Shown here: positions 34,903 to 42,664 of the stretch, piece after piece
Layout: each line of letters begins with the position of its first letter
Position numbering within the stretch: the stretch's first letter is position 1
Origin: Rubrivivax sp.
GTDB taxonomy: Bacteria > Pseudomonadota > Gammaproteobacteria > Burkholderiales > Burkholderiaceae_C
Length of the DNA: 42,664 bases
NCBI GenBank assembly: GCA_022842305.1
Contig: JALHPY010000023.1
Span: 1 to 42,664 of the forward strand
Reading direction: 5' to 3'
Position numbers and translations under genes: made by a program
The notes under the pieces: generated by a model
Database searches by the model: none
The model's input: only the letters and a program-made list of their open reading frames with translations
Told to the model about the DNA's origin: nothing

Positions 34903-35771
34903 GAGTGCGGCTCCCGCCGCGGTGACTTGTAGCGGTGGTAGCCCCACAGGTACTGCGTGGGGCTGTGCCCGATCACCGCTTCCATCGAGCGGTTGATGGC
35001 CGTGGCCGCGGCCAGCGTCCAGGCGTCCTCGTCCAGGCCTTCGCGCGCCGGCAGCGGCTGGGCCAGTGGCGCCACTTCGACGCGGTAGCCGGCGCCGTGC
35101 GGCAGGCGCACGCTCCAGATCAGGCACACCGCGGCACCGGTCTGCACCACCAGGCGCGCCGCCAGCGTCATGGTGTAGGCCGGCTTGCCGAAGAAGGGCG
35201 CCCACACGCCCATGCCGTGCGGCGGCACCTGGTCGGGCAGCAGGCCCACGGTCTGGCCGCCGCGCAGCGCGCGCATCATCAGGCGCACGCCCGACAGGTT
35301 GGCCGGCGCCGTGGCCAGTGCCGGCCGCGCGCGCGCCGTTTCTTCCAGCTGGCGCAGCCAGTCCTGGCGCGCCGGGCGGTAGAGCACGGTGATGGGCTGG
35401 CGCGCGCCAAAGCGTTCGGCATAGGCCTGGGCGCAGATCTCGAAGCTGCCCAGGTGCGGTGTCAGCAGCACCAGGCCGCGGCCGCCGTCCAGGGCCTGCT
35501 CGATCAGCTCGGCGCCCTGCCACTGCACCGGGTCGGCGATGGGCTGCTCGCGCGGGCGCAGCCACAGGCGCGGCAATTCCAGGTACAGGCGGCCGGCCTC
35601 GGCCACGGCCATGCGGCGCTGGGCCGGGCTGACGCCGGCCAGGGCGGCGTTGTCGCGCAGGCGGCGGCGGTAGCTGGTGGACAGGCCATAGGCCAGCCAG
35701 CCCAGCAGCCCGCCCAGGGCGTGCAGAAGCCGCAACGAGCGCTGCGAGAGCCAGTGAAGGACAAGATTCAT
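34899..35771 (-). CDS. LpxL/HtrB-type lipid A acyltransferase, first copy
   Basis: The 290-residue protein has an N-terminal hydrophobic segment (LRLLHALGGLLGWLAYGLS), the catalytic HxxxxE in LTPHLGSFEI (His near 106) and the C-terminal TQYLWGYHRYKSP. It and its neighbour resemble each other only in outline, so they probably add two different secondary chains to lipid A. It is the first gene of the operon and divergent from metK. The ATG at 35771 lies in the metK promoter region, so the two units share about 215 bases of upstream DNA. Confidence 0.9.
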   Translation of the reverse strand: MNLVLHWLSQRSLRLLHALGGLLGWLAYGLSTSYRRRLRDNAALAGVSPAQRRMAVAEAGRLYLELPRLWLRPREQPIADPVQWQGAELIEQALDGGRGLVLLTPHLGSFEICAQAYAERFGARQPITVLYRPARQDWLRQLEETARARPALATAPANLSGVRLMMRALRGGQTVGLLPDQVPPHGMGVWAPFFGKPAYTMTLAARLVVQTGAAVCLIWSVRLPHGAGYRVEVAPLAQPLPAREGLDEDAWTLAAATAINRSMEAVIGHSPTQYLWGYHRYKSPRREPHS

Positions 35772-35783
35772 GCTACGTATAAT
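35755..35783 (+). promoter_or_regulatory. Likely metK promoter
   Basis: A perfect TATAAT (35778-35783) stands 17 bases after TGAAGG (35755-35760), a weak -35. The -10 lies just past the start codon of the divergent acyltransferase gene. Transcription would begin near 35790, leaving about 195 bases of untranslated leader before metK. Confidence 0.6.
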
Positions 35784-35986
35784 CTGCCGGTCGCCGAGTT
35801 AAAGGACAACTTGCGGGGCGATGGGTGGTGCCAAGGATATCTGGGCCCACCGGGCAGCCGGCCCGAACCGTTGTGTTCAGGCCGCAGCTCAACAAATCCG
35901 CTAAAGCGTTCGCCGCGGCTCCAGAGCATCTGACCAGCGACGACGCAATGTCAGTCAGTCAGTGCAACCCTCCAGGAGCCCCACCC
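35784..35986 (+). promoter_or_regulatory. Long 5' leader of metK, possible RNA regulator
   Basis: About 200 bases separate the promoter from the metK start. Small stems are visible: GAGTT/AACTT around AAAGGAC near 35797-35813, and GGGCC/GGCCC further on. GCTAAAGCG occurs near 35901. Such a leader before a SAM synthetase gene could be a SAM- or SAH-sensing riboswitch, but I could not match it to a known class. AGGAG lies eight bases before the GTG. Confidence 0.35.
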
Positions 35987-37168
35987 GTGGCGAACGACTT
36001 CCTCTTCACTTCCGAATCCGTCTCCGAAGGTCACCCCGACAAGGTGGCCGACCAGATCTCCGACGCGATCCTCGACGCCATCTTCAAGCAGGACCCGCGC
36101 AGCCGCGTGGCCGCCGAGACCCTGTGCAACACCGGCCTGGTGGTGCTGGCCGGCGAGATCACGACGCAGGCCAACGTCGACTACATCCAGGTCGCGCGCG
36201 ACACCCTCAAGCGCATCGGCTACGACAACAGCGACTACGGCATCGACTACAAGGGCTGCGCGGTGCTGGTGGCCTACGACAAGCAGAGCAACGACATCGC
36301 CCAGGGCGTGGACCACGCGTCCGACGACCACCTGAACACCGGCGCCGGTGACCAGGGCCTGATGTTCGGCTACGCCTGCGACGAGACGCCCGAGCTGATG
36401 CCCGCGCCCATCTACTACGCGCACCGCCTGGTGGAGCGCCAGGCCCAGCTGCGCAAGGACGGCCGCCTGCCCTTCCTGCGCCCCGACGCCAAGAGCCAGG
36501 TGACCATGCGCTACGTGGACGGCAAGCCGCACAGCATCGACACCGTGGTGCTGAGCAGCCAGCACGCGCCCGAGTACAGCCTGGGCCACCGGATGACCGA
36601 GACCTTCTACGAGGCGGTGCGTGAGGAGATCATCAAGCCCGTGCTGCCGCACGATTGGCTGACCAAGGACACCAAGTACCTGATCAACCCCACCGGCCGC
36701 TTCGTCGTGGGCGGTCCGCAGGGTGATTGCGGCCTGACCGGGCGCAAGATCATCGTCGACACCTACGGCGGCGCCTGCCCGCACGGCGGTGGCGCCTTCA
36801 GCGGCAAGGACCCGAGCAAGGTCGACCGCAGTGCTGCCTATGCCGCGCGCTACGTGGCCAAGAACGTGGTGGCCGCCGGCCTGGCGCGCCAGTGCCAGGT
36901 GCAGGTGGCCTACGCCATCGGCGTGGCCAAGCCCATGAACATCACGGTCTACACCGAAGGCACGGGCAAGCTCAGCGACGAGAAGCTCTCGGCAATAGTG
37001 GCCGAGGTCTTCGACCTGCGCCCCAAGGGCATCATCCAGATGCTGGACCTGCTGCGCCCCATCTACGAAAAGACCGCGGCCTACGGCCACTTCGGCCGCG
37101 AAGAACCCGAGTTCACGTGGGAGCGCACGGACAAAGTGGCGGCGCTCCGCGCCGCCGCCGGGCTGTAA
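35987..37168 (+). CDS. metK: S-adenosylmethionine synthetase
   Basis: MetK makes SAM from methionine and ATP. The 393 residues start, from GTG at 35987, as [20 protein letters not shown], the usual start of betaproteobacterial MetK. Markers are GHPDK (15-19), [12 protein letters not shown], the [20 protein letters not shown] loop and the C-terminal [13 protein letters not shown] lies eight bases before the start. A longer frame upstream is the leader, not protein. It is followed by a hairpin terminator. Confidence 0.97.
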   Translation: MANDFLFTSESVSEGHPDKVADQISDAILDAIFKQDPRSRVAAETLCNTGLVVLAGEITTQANVDYIQVARDTLKRIGYDNSDYGIDYKGCAVLVAYDKQSNDIAQGVDHASDDHLNTGAGDQGLMFGYACDETPELMPAPIYYAHRLVERQAQLRKDGRLPFLRPDAKSQVTMRYVDGKPHSIDTVVLSSQHAPEYSLGHRMTETFYEAVREEIIKPVLPHDWLTKDTKYLINPTGRFVVGGPQGDCGLTGRKIIVDTYGGACPHGGGAFSGKDPSKVDRSAAYAARYVAKNVVAAGLARQCQVQVAYAIGVAKPMNITVYTEGTGKLSDEKLSAIVAEVFDLRPKGIIQMLDLLRPIYEKTAAYGHFGREEPEFTWERTDKVAALRAAAGL

Positions 37169-37173
37169 GCCCG

Positions 37174-37196
37174 CCGCGCGCCTTGCGCGCGGTTTG
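37174..37196 (+). terminator. Hairpin terminator behind metK
   Basis: CCGCGCGC and GCGCGCGG pair perfectly around CTT, followed by TTTGT, six bases after the metK stop. The stem is strong but the T-run is short. Confidence 0.75.
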
Positions 37197-37380
37197 TCGG
37201 TGCGCGGGCTGCGCTCATATCGCGCCAGCGATGTGAGCGCAGACCAAAGTCAAGGGGCGCCAGCCCCGGCCGTAGACAAATGAATACACCGCGAAGCGGC
37301 TGATCAGAACGGGCGACACCAGTCGCCCGTCGTCGCTCCCGCCCGGTAAGGCACAATGCCTTACCGTCAGGAGCCGCGCC

Positions 37381-37641
37381 ATGACCAAGCCCGCAGAACA
37401 CGCTGCCACCGTTTCCAGCAAGGGTCAGGTGGTGATCCCCAGCGATGTGCGCCGCAAGCTCGGCCTGGTCCAGGGTTCGGTGCTGCGCTTCGTGGTGGAA
37501 GGAGACAGCGTGCGCCTGCTTGCCGCAGCCGGTGACATCCGCAAGCTGAAAGGGCGCCTGCCGGCTCCAGCCCGCCCGGTGTCGATCGACGACATGAACG
37601 ACACCATCGCCGAGCGGCGTACGCGAACCGGGCGCGGCTGA
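37381..37641 (+). CDS. AbrB/SpoVT-type antitoxin
   Basis: A small DNA-binding protein of 86 residues. The swapped-hairpin AbrB domain covers about 8-52 (AATVSSKGQVVIPSDVRRKL, then GLVQGSVLRFVVEGD). The C-terminal half (RPVSIDDMNDTIAERRTRTG) is the part that usually wraps the toxin. It overlaps the PIN toxin gene by one base (TGATG). Type II antitoxins of this kind bind their own promoter with the toxin. It is the first gene of the island behind metK. Confidence 0.9.
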   Translation: MTKPAEHAATVSSKGQVVIPSDVRRKLGLVQGSVLRFVVEGDSVRLLAAAGDIRKLKGRLPAPARPVSIDDMNDTIAERRTRTGRG

Positions 37642-38036
37642 TGCGCGCGCTCGACACCAACGTACTGGTGCGCTACCTCGCGCAAGACGACGCTCGGCAA
37701 AGCGCCCTGGCCACGCAACTGCTCGAAGAGCAGTTGTCCAGCGCCGACCGCGGCTTCGTCAGCCTGGTGGTGCTGCTGGAAACGGTGTGGGTGATGGAGA
37801 GCCGCTACGAGGCCAGCGCCGCGACGGTCTGCGACATCCTGGACGACCTGCTGCAGGCACCCACGCTGGAAGTGCAGGACGCCCCGGCCGTGCGCGACGC
37901 TGTGCAGCACTACCGCCAGGGCGGCGTCGACCTGCACGACTGCCTCATCGTCGCCCTGGCCGCTGCCCGCAAGGCGCGGGTGCTGACCTTCGATGCGAAG
38001 GCCGCCAGGCGGCTGGGGATGGAGTTGCTGCGCTGA
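37641..38036 (+). CDS. vapC: VapC-type PIN domain toxin
   Basis: A ribonuclease toxin of 131 residues. Acidic PIN residues are at Asp5 (ALDTNVLVRY), Glu47 (VLLETVWV), Asp100 (DLHDCLIVALA) and Asp118 (TFDAKAARR), which bind the metal. Length is typical. It is coupled to the AbrB antitoxin upstream. VapC toxins cut tRNA or rRNA; the target here is unknown. It converges on the ParE gene with 41 bases between. Confidence 0.92.
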   Translation: MRALDTNVLVRYLAQDDARQSALATQLLEEQLSSADRGFVSLVVLLETVWVMESRYEASAATVCDILDDLLQAPTLEVQDAPAVRDAVQHYRQGGVDLHDCLIVALAAARKARVLTFDAKAARRLGMELLR

Positions 38037-38077
38037 ACGCATCGGCCGCCGGCGCATGCGGCCGGGTCCCAGCGTCT

Positions 38078-38374
38078 TCAGCCCCTGCGGTACCCGTCTT
38101 CGCGCTGCCCACGCAGGGCCAGCACCACCACCACGTCGTCCACTGCCTCGTAGCGATAAAGCGCGAGGTATCCCCGCGCGCCCTGGCCTATCACCAGTTC
38201 GTGCAGGCCGCTGGCCGCAGGCCGCCCGATGCGCGGATGCTGCTCGAGCAGGTCCAGCGCCGAGATCACGGCCGCCACCCGTTCACCGGCATCGGCCACG
38301 CCGTGCGCGACCAGGTGCTCAAGAATGCGCTCGGCATCGGCCAGCGCATCGTCCTCGATAGTGACGCGGGCCAT
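38078..38374 (-). CDS. RelE/ParE-family toxin
   Basis: The 98-residue protein has the RelE/ParE fold: DDALADAERILEHLVAHGVA (helices), LLEQHPRIGRPAASGLHELV and YLALYRYEAVDDVVVVLALR. The pattern fits ParE (gyrase poison) better than RelE, as the catalytic Lys/Arg set of RelE is not clear. It lies six bases behind the ribbon-helix-helix antitoxin on the minus strand. Confidence 0.9.
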   Translation of the reverse strand: MARVTIEDDALADAERILEHLVAHGVADAGERVAAVISALDLLEQHPRIGRPAASGLHELVIGQGARGYLALYRYEAVDDVVVVLALRGQREDGYRRG

Positions 38375-38380
38375 GCGCCT

Positions 38381-38665
38381 TCAGGGCACCACCTTGACGG
38401 CCTTCGGCCGAGGCATGTCCTTGCCCGCGGCCCGGTCCAGAAGGTACTGGCGCGCCTCGCTCCAGGGCACGGCCTTGCCCGTGGCCTTGAACTTGTGCAG
38501 ACGCGCAAGGGCCAGGCGCTGGAACTCGGCCTGTTCTTCGGCCGCCAAGGCCTGGGCCTCTATGGCTTGAAGGATGAAGCCGTGCGGTGTCAACCCGGCG
38601 GCCTCGGCCAAGCGCGCGACGCGCAGCTTCAGCTCATCGGGCAGGCGGATCGTGGTCGTGCTCAT
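38381..38665 (-). CDS. Ribbon-helix-helix antitoxin
   Basis: A protein of 94 residues with an N-terminal ribbon-helix-helix domain (STTTIRLPDELKLRVARLAE, then AAGLTPHGFILQAIEAQA) and a charged C-terminal part (about 45-94) that would bind the toxin. It is the upstream partner of the ParE-like gene, so it probably represses the pair. The gap upstream (125 bases) carries the promoter. Confidence 0.9.
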   Translation of the reverse strand: MSTTTIRLPDELKLRVARLAEAAGLTPHGFILQAIEAQALAAEEQAEFQRLALARLHKFKATGKAVPWSEARQYLLDRAAGKDMPRPKAVKVVP

Positions 38666-38790
38666 GGTGCTTGCTCCGTGGAGACGACAAAATGTAGCAC
38701 GTTTGTGTCACTCGCCGGTGGCTGCGGCGGGTCTTCACACCGCCCGCCCGATTGAGCGACAGCGGGCAACGCCAATCGCCGGCCGTCGTT

Positions 38791-39141
38791 TCAGGAGCCA
38801 GTTTCACCGGCCAGCAGCGCACGCATGGCGGCGATCAGGCCAGGCAGGTCGGCACGAACGGTGTCATGGACGATCTCATCGTCCACCATGTCGTACCCGT
38901 GCACGAGCCGGTTCCTGAGGCCGACCGCGAACGCGAGGTCGGGCAGACGCGTTCGAAGCGAAGGGTCCTCGTCCAGCGCACGGCGCGAAGCCTCCCCCAG
39001 CACCATGATCTGGCGCTCTACGGCCGACCTCAGCAGGCGGTTCGAAGCGTATTGCGCGGCGTCGGCGTCGCCGATGAACTCGAGCGCGGCCTGCGCCGCC
39101 TCGATGGCATCAAGCAGGTGCTTGTGCAGCCGTTCGGTCAT
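38791..39141 (-). CDS. hepT: HepT-type HEPN ribonuclease toxin
   Basis: A four-helix HEPN protein of 116 residues (DUF86). The active motif RX4HXY is at RNRLVHGYD (Arg76, His81, Tyr83). The Tyr is the residue AMPylated by MntA-type antitoxins. Its first 32 bases overlap the end of the nucleotidyltransferase gene, so translation is coupled. HepT cuts tRNA or mRNA when free of its antitoxin. It is the last gene of the minus-strand unit headed by the MmeI-like gene. Confidence 0.93.
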   Translation of the reverse strand: MTERLHKHLLDAIEAAQAALEFIGDADAAQYASNRLLRSAVERQIMVLGEASRRALDEDPSLRTRLPDLAFAVGLRNRLVHGYDMVDDEIVHDTVRADLPGLIAAMRALLAGETGS

Positions 39142-39463
39142 AGAGCACCCGTCTCGACGCTTCGACCGCGCTACGGAAGTACGGATTGACGATGGGCTTG
39201 TCGGGCATCAGATCGACCGCGCGCCCCAGCAAGGCTTCGAGCGACTCGGCGAGCCCCACGAAGCGTCGGCCCAGCGAGCCCTGCACAGGGTCCGCATCCC
39301 TGCGCAGCCGCACGATGAAATCGAAGTCGCTGCGCGCCGGGTCGAATCTGCCGTCTGCGGCCGAACCGAAGACCTCCAGACGCTCGACGCCGTACCGGCG
39401 GCACAACGCGACGATCTCGTCGTGGTGCTGCATCAGCGGCTGCGCGAGCGGGGGGCGTTGCAT
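39110..39463 (-). CDS. mntA: MntA-type nucleotidyltransferase antitoxin
   Basis: A minimal nucleotidyltransferase of 117 residues. The active loop is VFGSAADGRFDPARSDFDF (Gly33, Ser34, Asp46, Asp48), and a third acid sits at AVDL (Asp84). In MntA-HepT pairs this enzyme adds AMP groups to a Tyr of HepT and so silences it. The ATG at 39463 follows the MmeI-like stop by seven bases; a second Met ten codons later is another possible start. Gene order antitoxin-toxin is usual. Confidence 0.91.
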   Translation of the reverse strand: MQRPPLAQPLMQHHDEIVALCRRYGVERLEVFGSAADGRFDPARSDFDFIVRLRRDADPVQGSLGRRFVGLAESLEALLGRAVDLMPDKPIVNPYFRSAVEASRRVLYDRTAAQAPA

Positions 39464-39470
39464 CGGTCGA

Positions 39471-42383
39471 TTATCGACCGCTCGCTTCGCCACTGCGCGC
39501 CCGGTTCAGCGCCAGCAGCCGGCGCAGGATCTCTTCATCCGCCAGGGCCGGCGCCCAGTCGGCCCAGCCGTAGGCGGCGGCCACGGCCGCGTCCAGGGTG
39601 GCGTGGGCCTGGGCCAGCCAGGTGGGGCGCAGGTTGTAGAGCTTGGTGAGCGTGCGCTGGGCCAGTTCTTTCTCGAAGCCGGCTCGCGCGACGATGCGGT
39701 CCGGGTAGGGCGACGCGGCCAGGCCCAGCGGCACCACCTCGGGCACGCGTTCGGTCCATTCCGGCGGGTTGAGCCAGGCGTCGCGCAAGCCCACCAGCCG
39801 CTGCGCGGCGCGGGCGATGGCTTCGACCCGGGGCCGCACGCCGGCCGGCAAGTCGGCCGGGATGAGCGCGCCGCCGTCCAGGGCTTCGGTGCGCTGGTGG
39901 GCGGTTGCTGCGGGGGTGAGGTGTTCGGGGAAAGGGAAGGTTTCGAAGCAGGTGGTGGGGGTGTAGCGCGGCCGGTCTTCGAGCGACGTGCCCAGGCGCA
40001 GCGACCAGAGTTCGTGGAAGCGACTGTGCAAGATGCCGAAGGTGACGTCGTCGGCGCGGGCTGTGACGATCAGGGCGTGATCTGGCAGAACGGTCGCATC
40101 CAACCAGACAAACAACCGATGCTTCGCGACGATGGGCGTCGCGATGTATCGGTGCAGCGGCGCTATGCGAGCCCGCATCTTTGGCGTGGGTTCGGCGAAG
40201 AGCCACCACCTCTCGCGATACGCCTTGCGGTTGCTCAGCGCCCGTGTCGGCTTCACAACCGCCTCAATATGGGCGAAGGGGCCTTCAAATAGCGCAGCGT
40301 CAGCTTCGGCGCGGTCGACGCCGAAGTCCACGACCCACGTTTCCGACCAACGTCGCGCTAGATCCATGCCGTTTGCCGAACGACGCAACACCTCAAGGTT
40401 CGAGCGTCCATGCGGATTGGGTTGGGCCATCCAGCGGAGGGCTTGCTCGCGCGGCACGTCAAATGTGCCTGCCTTAACAGTGCCCATGAACGCCGCATCC
40501 TTCGACTCTGCGAGCTTCTCTGCTAGAGCGAGATTTGCGCCTACAGTCAGATCAGCGTTAATGGCCGTGACCGGTTGGCCGTCAAGAAACCTTTGCTGCG
40601 CGAATCCCTTGGCCGTAAATGCGATCAATGAGACACGAACCGCAGCCCCGTCGTTTATCCAGGCTTGGTCGCTCCAAGCTTCCACAATCTCGGCGGTGTT
40701 CTTGATCGCATCAAGAACCTCGCGATTCGCGCCGCCTCGGATCGAGTTCGTCGCAACCAGGCCGGCCCAGCGCAATGCGCCGCGCTCGATCTGCGTTCTT
40801 GCACGCTCGAACCAGTAGCAAACCAGATCAGCGAATCCGGGCACGCGGCCTGCGTACGCGGCGCGAAGGCGCTCTGAGTACTCGACTCCCAATTCGCCCC
40901 ACTGCTTCTTGGTGCCCAGAAACGGCGGATTCCCCACCACCACATCCGCCCGCGGCCAGGCCGCCTCTTGCCCATCGGGCGCCAGCACCGCGTCGCGGCA
41001 TTCGATGTGGTCCAGCGCGTCCAGCACCGGGTTCAGCTTGAAGCCATATCCGCGCTGTATGCGCCATTGCAGCTCGCCTATCCACACCGTCACGCGCGCC
41101 AGTTCGGCGGCGTATTCGTTGAGCTCTATGCCCAGCACGTTGTGCGGGCCGGTCACGTCCATCTGGCGCTCCAGGCCCAGCTGTTCGGCTTCCAGGTTGA
41201 CCTGGTGCTCGATGTCCTTCAGGCAGCGCAGCGCAAGGTACAGGAAGTTGCCGCTGCCGCACGCCGGGTCCAGCACGCGGAAGGCCTTGAGCCTTTCCAG
41301 GTAACCCACGAAGGCCGCCTGCGCGTCGCGCCAGGCCTTGTCGCCGTGCTTGCGGCTCTTGGCCAGCGCGGCTTCGATGCGCGCGCGGTGGCCGGCCCAT
41401 TCGGCCAGCAGCGGGCGCTGCACCACCGGCTCCACCAGGCGCAGGATGGTGGCGGGGTCGGTGAAGTTGGCGCCCAGCTGGCTGCGCTTGGCGGGGTCCA
41501 GCCCGCGCTCGAACAGGGTGCCGAAGATGGTGGGGTCGATGGCGCTCCAGTTCAGCGCGCTGGCGGCCTTGAGCACGGCCACGTCTTCGGCGGCCAGTGG
41601 CGGCACGTCCACGCTGGCAAACAGGCCGCCGTTGAACCACGGCAGGTCGTCCACGCCGAACAGGCCACCGTCGCGCATGGTTTCCAGTAGCGCAGCCAGC
41701 TGGGTGCGCAGCCGCTCGGGGGCGATCTGCACGCCGACCAGGCGCTCGAACAGGCGCGCCGGCAGCAGGCCCACGTCTTCGGCAAAGAAGCAGAACACGC
41801 ACTGCGTGAGAAAGTGGCTGGCCGCCTGCGCCGGCACACCGGCGGCGCGCAGGCGCTCGGCCGTGCCGGCAAAGCTGCGCGCCGCTTCTTCGGTGATGTC
41901 GCGGTTGCTGCGGCGCGGCTTGTAGCTCTCGGGCGAGAGCCACAGCGCGCGCAGGCGCTGCTGCACCTCGGGCCGGGTGATGTCGGCCAGCGCAAAGGCG
42001 TGGCATTCGCTGGGCGTGCCGGTGAAGTGCGTGTGCACCTCGATGCGCAGGCGGTCGCTCACCACCAGCAGCGGCGGGCTTTCCAGCGGCAGCGCGTACA
42101 TCATCAGCTGGCGCAGCGCGCCTTCCAGGCTCTTGCCCGGGGCCTTGTATTCCCAGGCGAAGCAGCCCTTGAGCCAGACGTCGGCAAAGCCGTCGGTGCG
42201 CTGGCCGGTGCCACCGGTGCGCACCACGCCGCGCTCGAAGCAGTAGCGCTCGGGGTCTCCCGGTTCGGGCACGCCCAGCACGCGGCACAGGTCTATGAAA
42301 TGCGCCTGCGCGCCGGCGCGTTCATTCAGATCGTTGGCAGCCGTGCCGGCCTGCCATTTGCGCACGAAGTCTTGCGCCTGCAT
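39471..42383 (-). CDS. MmeI-like (type IIL) restriction-modification enzyme
   Basis: A single-chain nuclease and adenine methyltransferase of 970 residues (MmeI has 919). The N-terminal nuclease site is Asp68, Glu78, Lys80 (ADVWLKGCFAWEYK), with the same D-x9-E-x-K spacing as MmeI. A helical linker follows (about 150-360). The methyltransferase has motif I DPACGSGNFL (372-381) and motif IV NPPF (485-488). The target recognition domain would lie about 600-830. Such enzymes methylate one strand and cut about 20 bases away. The DNA for residues ~520-760 (40.1-40.8 kb) looks less GC-rich by eye. The gene heads a unit with mntA and hepT. Confidence 0.9.
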   Translation of the reverse strand: MQAQDFVRKWQAGTAANDLNERAGAQAHFIDLCRVLGVPEPGDPERYCFERGVVRTGGTGQRTDGFADVWLKGCFAWEYKAPGKSLEGALRQLMMYALPLESPPLLVVSDRLRIEVHTHFTGTPSECHAFALADITRPEVQQRLRALWLSPESYKPRRSNRDITEEAARSFAGTAERLRAAGVPAQAASHFLTQCVFCFFAEDVGLLPARLFERLVGVQIAPERLRTQLAALLETMRDGGLFGVDDLPWFNGGLFASVDVPPLAAEDVAVLKAASALNWSAIDPTIFGTLFERGLDPAKRSQLGANFTDPATILRLVEPVVQRPLLAEWAGHRARIEAALAKSRKHGDKAWRDAQAAFVGYLERLKAFRVLDPACGSGNFLYLALRCLKDIEHQVNLEAEQLGLERQMDVTGPHNVLGIELNEYAAELARVTVWIGELQWRIQRGYGFKLNPVLDALDHIECRDAVLAPDGQEAAWPRADVVVGNPPFLGTKKQWGELGVEYSERLRAAYAGRVPGFADLVCYWFERARTQIERGALRWAGLVATNSIRGGANREVLDAIKNTAEIVEAWSDQAWINDGAAVRVSLIAFTAKGFAQQRFLDGQPVTAINADLTVGANLALAEKLAESKDAAFMGTVKAGTFDVPREQALRWMAQPNPHGRSNLEVLRRSANGMDLARRWSETWVVDFGVDRAEADAALFEGPFAHIEAVVKPTRALSNRKAYRERWWLFAEPTPKMRARIAPLHRYIATPIVAKHRLFVWLDATVLPDHALIVTARADDVTFGILHSRFHELWSLRLGTSLEDRPRYTPTTCFETFPFPEHLTPAATAHQRTEALDGGALIPADLPAGVRPRVEAIARAAQRLVGLRDAWLNPPEWTERVPEVVPLGLAASPYPDRIVARAGFEKELAQRTLTKLYNLRPTWLAQAHATLDAAVAAAYGWADWAPALADEEILRRLLALNRARSGEASGR

Positions 42384-42463
42384 CGAAGGCCCCCCGCCTG
42401 TTTGGGCGCGGAGCTTACGGCATGCTCAGCCGCGGGTGACGGTGATGCTGCGCGGCGTGCCGC

Positions 42464-42664
42464 CTACTTGGTCGACAAGGGGGCCACGCCCTCCCACTTG
42501 AGCGGCGGGGCCTCGGCGCAGGCCGCGGCGACGAAGCGCGCCGAGTGCTCGGATTCGACCACCATCTTGGTGCCCTGCAAGTCGGCGTCCATGCGCGACT
42601 TGGCGCTGAATTGCTTGGTGCCCCCCAGCACCACATCGCCCTGGCCCTGGGCGCGCGCACTGCC
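42464..42664 (-). CDS. DUF3617-like protein, C-terminal part
   Basis: The last 66 residues of a gene that runs out of the window at its 5' end. It reads GQGDVVLGGTKQFSAKSRMD, then ADLQGTKMVVESEHSARFVA and ends VAPLSTK before a TAG at 42464. The repeated strands and the AAAC near the end fit DUF3617, a family of small exported proteins of unknown role in betaproteobacteria. It precedes the MmeI-like gene on the same strand with 80 bases between. Family call is tentative as the signal peptide is outside the window. Confidence 0.6.
   Translation of the reverse strand, partial: GSARAQGQGDVVLGGTKQFSAKSRMDADLQGTKMVVESEHSARFVAAACAEAPPLKWEGVAPLSTK

Noticed and set aside
40828..42288. Minus-strand frame overlapping the MmeI-like gene
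   Set aside because: A shifted frame of the same gene, composed of Arg/Ala/Gly-rich noise.

Overview
The window is high-GC DNA from a Gram-negative betaproteobacterium, most likely of the order Burkholderiales. The clearest evidence is the housekeeping block at 31.5-37.2 kb, where two LpxL-type acyltransferases, dapF, a DUF484 gene and xerC form one tight operon divergent from metK. A PEP-CTERM protein, a GlmS with a divergent Lrp-type regulator and the overall codon use fit the same group. I cannot name the genus.

Left part (0.6-4 kb): a small membrane protein, a DnrO-like exported protein, a DUF2249 protein and an NsrR-like Rrf2 regulator with three cysteines, followed by serA. Then comes a complete minus-strand SUF operon (10.25-4.02 kb) in the order truncated hemoglobin (group III), sufB, sufC, sufD, sufS, sufU, sufT. 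Nearly all of its genes overlap or touch, and a perfect 21-bp palindrome lies just before its first start codon.

Middle (10.3-26 kb) is an accessory region rich in redox and metal proteins and in gene debris. It holds an HsdR fragment, an orphan succinate dehydrogenase iron-sulfur subunit, a frameshifted uracil-DNA glycosylase-like gene coupled to hemerythrin and PAS genes, and a MarR regulator with a palindromic site. It continues with a metallophosphoesterase and a ferredoxin-NADP reductase-like flavoprotein. An ECF sigma factor follows, with a Tat-exported ferritin-like protein and a cytochrome c whose axial Met is replaced by Lys. Next come a SemiSWEET-like protein, a di-heme lipoprotein cytochrome, a LysR fragment, an alpha/beta hydrolase, an acetyl-CoA hydrolase/transferase, an exported protein with three CX10C repeats and a SIS-domain sugar-phosphate enzyme. 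About 950 bases without a gene separate this from glmS; that gap ends in three AT-rich direct repeats with a 20-bp period.

Right part (26-37 kb) is mainly core genes: glmS, an Lrp/AsnC regulator, a PEP-CTERM metalloprotease, an RlmI-like rRNA methyltransferase, a GNAT acetyltransferase, the xerC-DUF484-dapF-lpxL-lpxL operon and metK with a long 5' leader. After a hairpin terminator behind metK there is a compact defence and toxin-antitoxin island (37.4-42.4 kb): AbrB-VapC, RHH-ParE, MntA-HepT and a 970-residue MmeI-like restriction-modification enzyme. The window ends inside a DUF3617-like exported protein.

No wholly new system is proven here. The best leads are the globin-led SUF operon and its palindrome, the 20-bp iteron-like repeats, the cytochrome with Lys in place of Met beside a sigma factor lacking an anti-sigma partner, the CX10C repeat protein, and the MntA-HepT pair directly behind a MmeI-like enzyme whose recognition region looks mosaic. 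No RNA genes, CRISPR arrays or complete insertion sequences were seen.
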